Origin: Ardenticatenales bacterium
Lineage (GTDB): Bacteria; Chloroflexota; Anaerolineae; Ardenticatenales; Ardenticatenaceae
Length of the DNA stretch: 6,327 nucleotides
NCBI GenBank assembly: GCA_013812995.1
Contig: JACCSL010000572.1
Span: 1-6,327, forward strand
Direction: 5' to 3'
Below, piece after piece: positions 5,786 to 6,327 of this stretch (the stretch's first letter is position 1; every line of letters starts with the position of its first letter). The position numbers were made by a program, and so were the translations under genes. Below the pieces are notes generated by a model. It was not told the DNA's origin and ran no database searches. It saw nothing but the letters and a program-made list of their open reading frames with translations.

Positions 5786-5817
5786 AAAAAGGCCGACAGC
5801 TTGCTGTCGGCCTTTTT
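5786..5817 (+). terminator. Intrinsic terminator of the tRNA-Pro gene, potentially bidirectional
   Basis: GGCCGACAG (5791-5799) pairs with CTGTCGGCC (5804-5812) around a CTTG loop, followed by TTTTT. The preceding AAAAA (5786-5790) extends the pairing and supplies a T-run on the other strand. It starts 12 bases after the tRNA 3' end, and its T-run ends 20 bases before the next start codon, inside what would be the histidine kinase leader. Confidence 0.92.
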
Positions 5818-5837
5818 GTATCATATCGGAGAGGTGG

Positions 5838-6327
5838 ATGGACGAGGCACAAACCACGCAACCACACCTGCGCGCGGTCGCGGCGGGGCTCGCCCTGCTG
5901 GCTGATTTGAAACGGGCGGATATTTTACTGTACGAGTTGATTGACGAGGGGCGGGTGCGGGTCGTTGCACAGGCGCAGCCGCATTCCGTGCCCCCCATCT
6001 ATGCCTCTTCCCTGGTTGGCCGCGAGCAATCCCTTGCCGAGTTGCCAGCGGTGGCAGGCGTCCTCCGGGGCCGCGAGGCCGCGCAGGGGGCGCGTCACCT
6101 CACTGAGCACCGCTCCCATGTCGTGCAGCAGGCCTATGCGGTCGAGGATAAGGCCAGGCAGCGCGTGGGCGTTCTGACAGTCGAGAAATCCCTCGTCGAG
6201 CATGAGCGCCATGCCACGCGGCGCTCGCCTTTTCATCAGGCACTCGAAGATTTGCGCGATATGGTACTCCGGGGCGAGACCGCTGGCATGGCCGACCTTT
6301 CCTTTTTCGATCAGTCCGATGGCATCA
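5838..6327 (+). CDS. PdtaS-like sensor histidine kinase, N-terminal part, 3' end outside window
   Basis: The first 163 residues match the N-terminal GAF-like sensor domain of PdtaS-type histidine kinases (histidine_kinase_N). Shared features recalled from mycobacterial PdtaS are HLRAVAAGLALLADLKRAD (10-28), then AQAQPHS (44-50), a conserved GRE (about residue 77), VLTVEKS (112-118), and the stretch before the PAS domain with LRDMVLRGE (about 139-147). No transmembrane segment is seen, so it is probably cytoplasmic. The PAS, HisKA_2 and ATPase domains should follow beyond the right edge, so catalytic motifs cannot be checked. The ATG at 5838 has GGAGAGG six to three bases before it, and no other ATG, GTG or TTG lies in frame back to the stop at 5784. 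In known systems the partner regulator, PdtaR, has an RNA-binding ANTAR domain; no partner is visible here. Confidence 0.87.
   Translation, partial: MDEAQTTQPHLRAVAAGLALLADLKRADILLYELIDEGRVRVVAQAQPHSVPPIYASSLVGREQSLAELPAVAGVLRGREAAQGARHLTEHRSHVVQQAYAVEDKARQRVGVLTVEKSLVEHERHATRRSPFHQALEDLRDMVLRGETAGMADLSFFDQSDGI

Noticed and set aside
5791..5812. Hairpin before the histidine kinase as a classical ANTAR recognition motif
   Set aside because: ANTAR targets are paired hairpins with hexanucleotide loops having A at position 1 and G at position 4. Only one hairpin is present and its six-base loop reading (GCTTGC) lacks the A.
5689..5910. 73-aa plus-strand reading frame across the tRNA
   Set aside because: It translates the tRNA-Pro gene; phrases such as GVAQSGSALAW and GRWFESS are well-known artefacts of tRNA translation. 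It also overlaps the histidine kinase in another frame.
5564..5998. 144-aa minus-strand frame containing GDWIRTSDLL
   Set aside because: This is the common antisense-tRNA artefact. It also runs through the terminator and overlaps both the kinase start and the SRPBCC promoter.

Overview
The window is a GC-rich bacterial chromosome segment. I infer a Chloroflexota (Chloroflexi)-like organism, with moderate confidence. The grounds are a PknB-type kinase, an M42 aminopeptidase, a PdtaS-like sensor kinase N-terminus and a tRNA gene without encoded CCA. No single marker fixes the phylum. The layout is ordinary chromosomal housekeeping and signalling, with no mobile element, CRISPR array or phage gene visible.

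Left half, minus strand. Four genes run leftward from about 1856 to the window edge: a 55-aa two-helix membrane peptide, a 66-aa two-helix membrane protein whose start overlaps the previous stop by four bases (ATGA), a 191-aa helical protein of unknown function, and a Ser/Thr protein kinase cut off by the left edge. A GC-rich hairpin lies in the 57-base gap before the kinase and may tune its expression. Upstream (1940-3823) is a two-gene unit, an M42 metallo-aminopeptidase followed after three bases by a TTG-started short-chain dehydrogenase. It has a good promoter at 3861-3889.

Right-centre, minus strand. An SRPBCC/AHSA1-like protein (5121-5567, extended -10 promoter) and an M48 metallopeptidase with an unusual LEA-like, acidic C-terminal tail (3954-5030) come next. 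A clear intrinsic terminator (3905-3932) follows the M48 gene and separates it from the M42 promoter.

Right end, plus strand. A tRNA-Pro(GGG) gene has its own promoter and a strong hairpin terminator. Only 20 bases after that terminator's T-run starts a PdtaS-like histidine kinase gene, cut off by the right edge. No convincing separate promoter is visible for this kinase, so it may depend on read-through from the tRNA unit.

The best leads are the kinase-linked cluster of small membrane proteins, including a short gene that length cut-offs would miss, and the tRNA-terminator-kinase arrangement. Neither amounts to proof of a new system.
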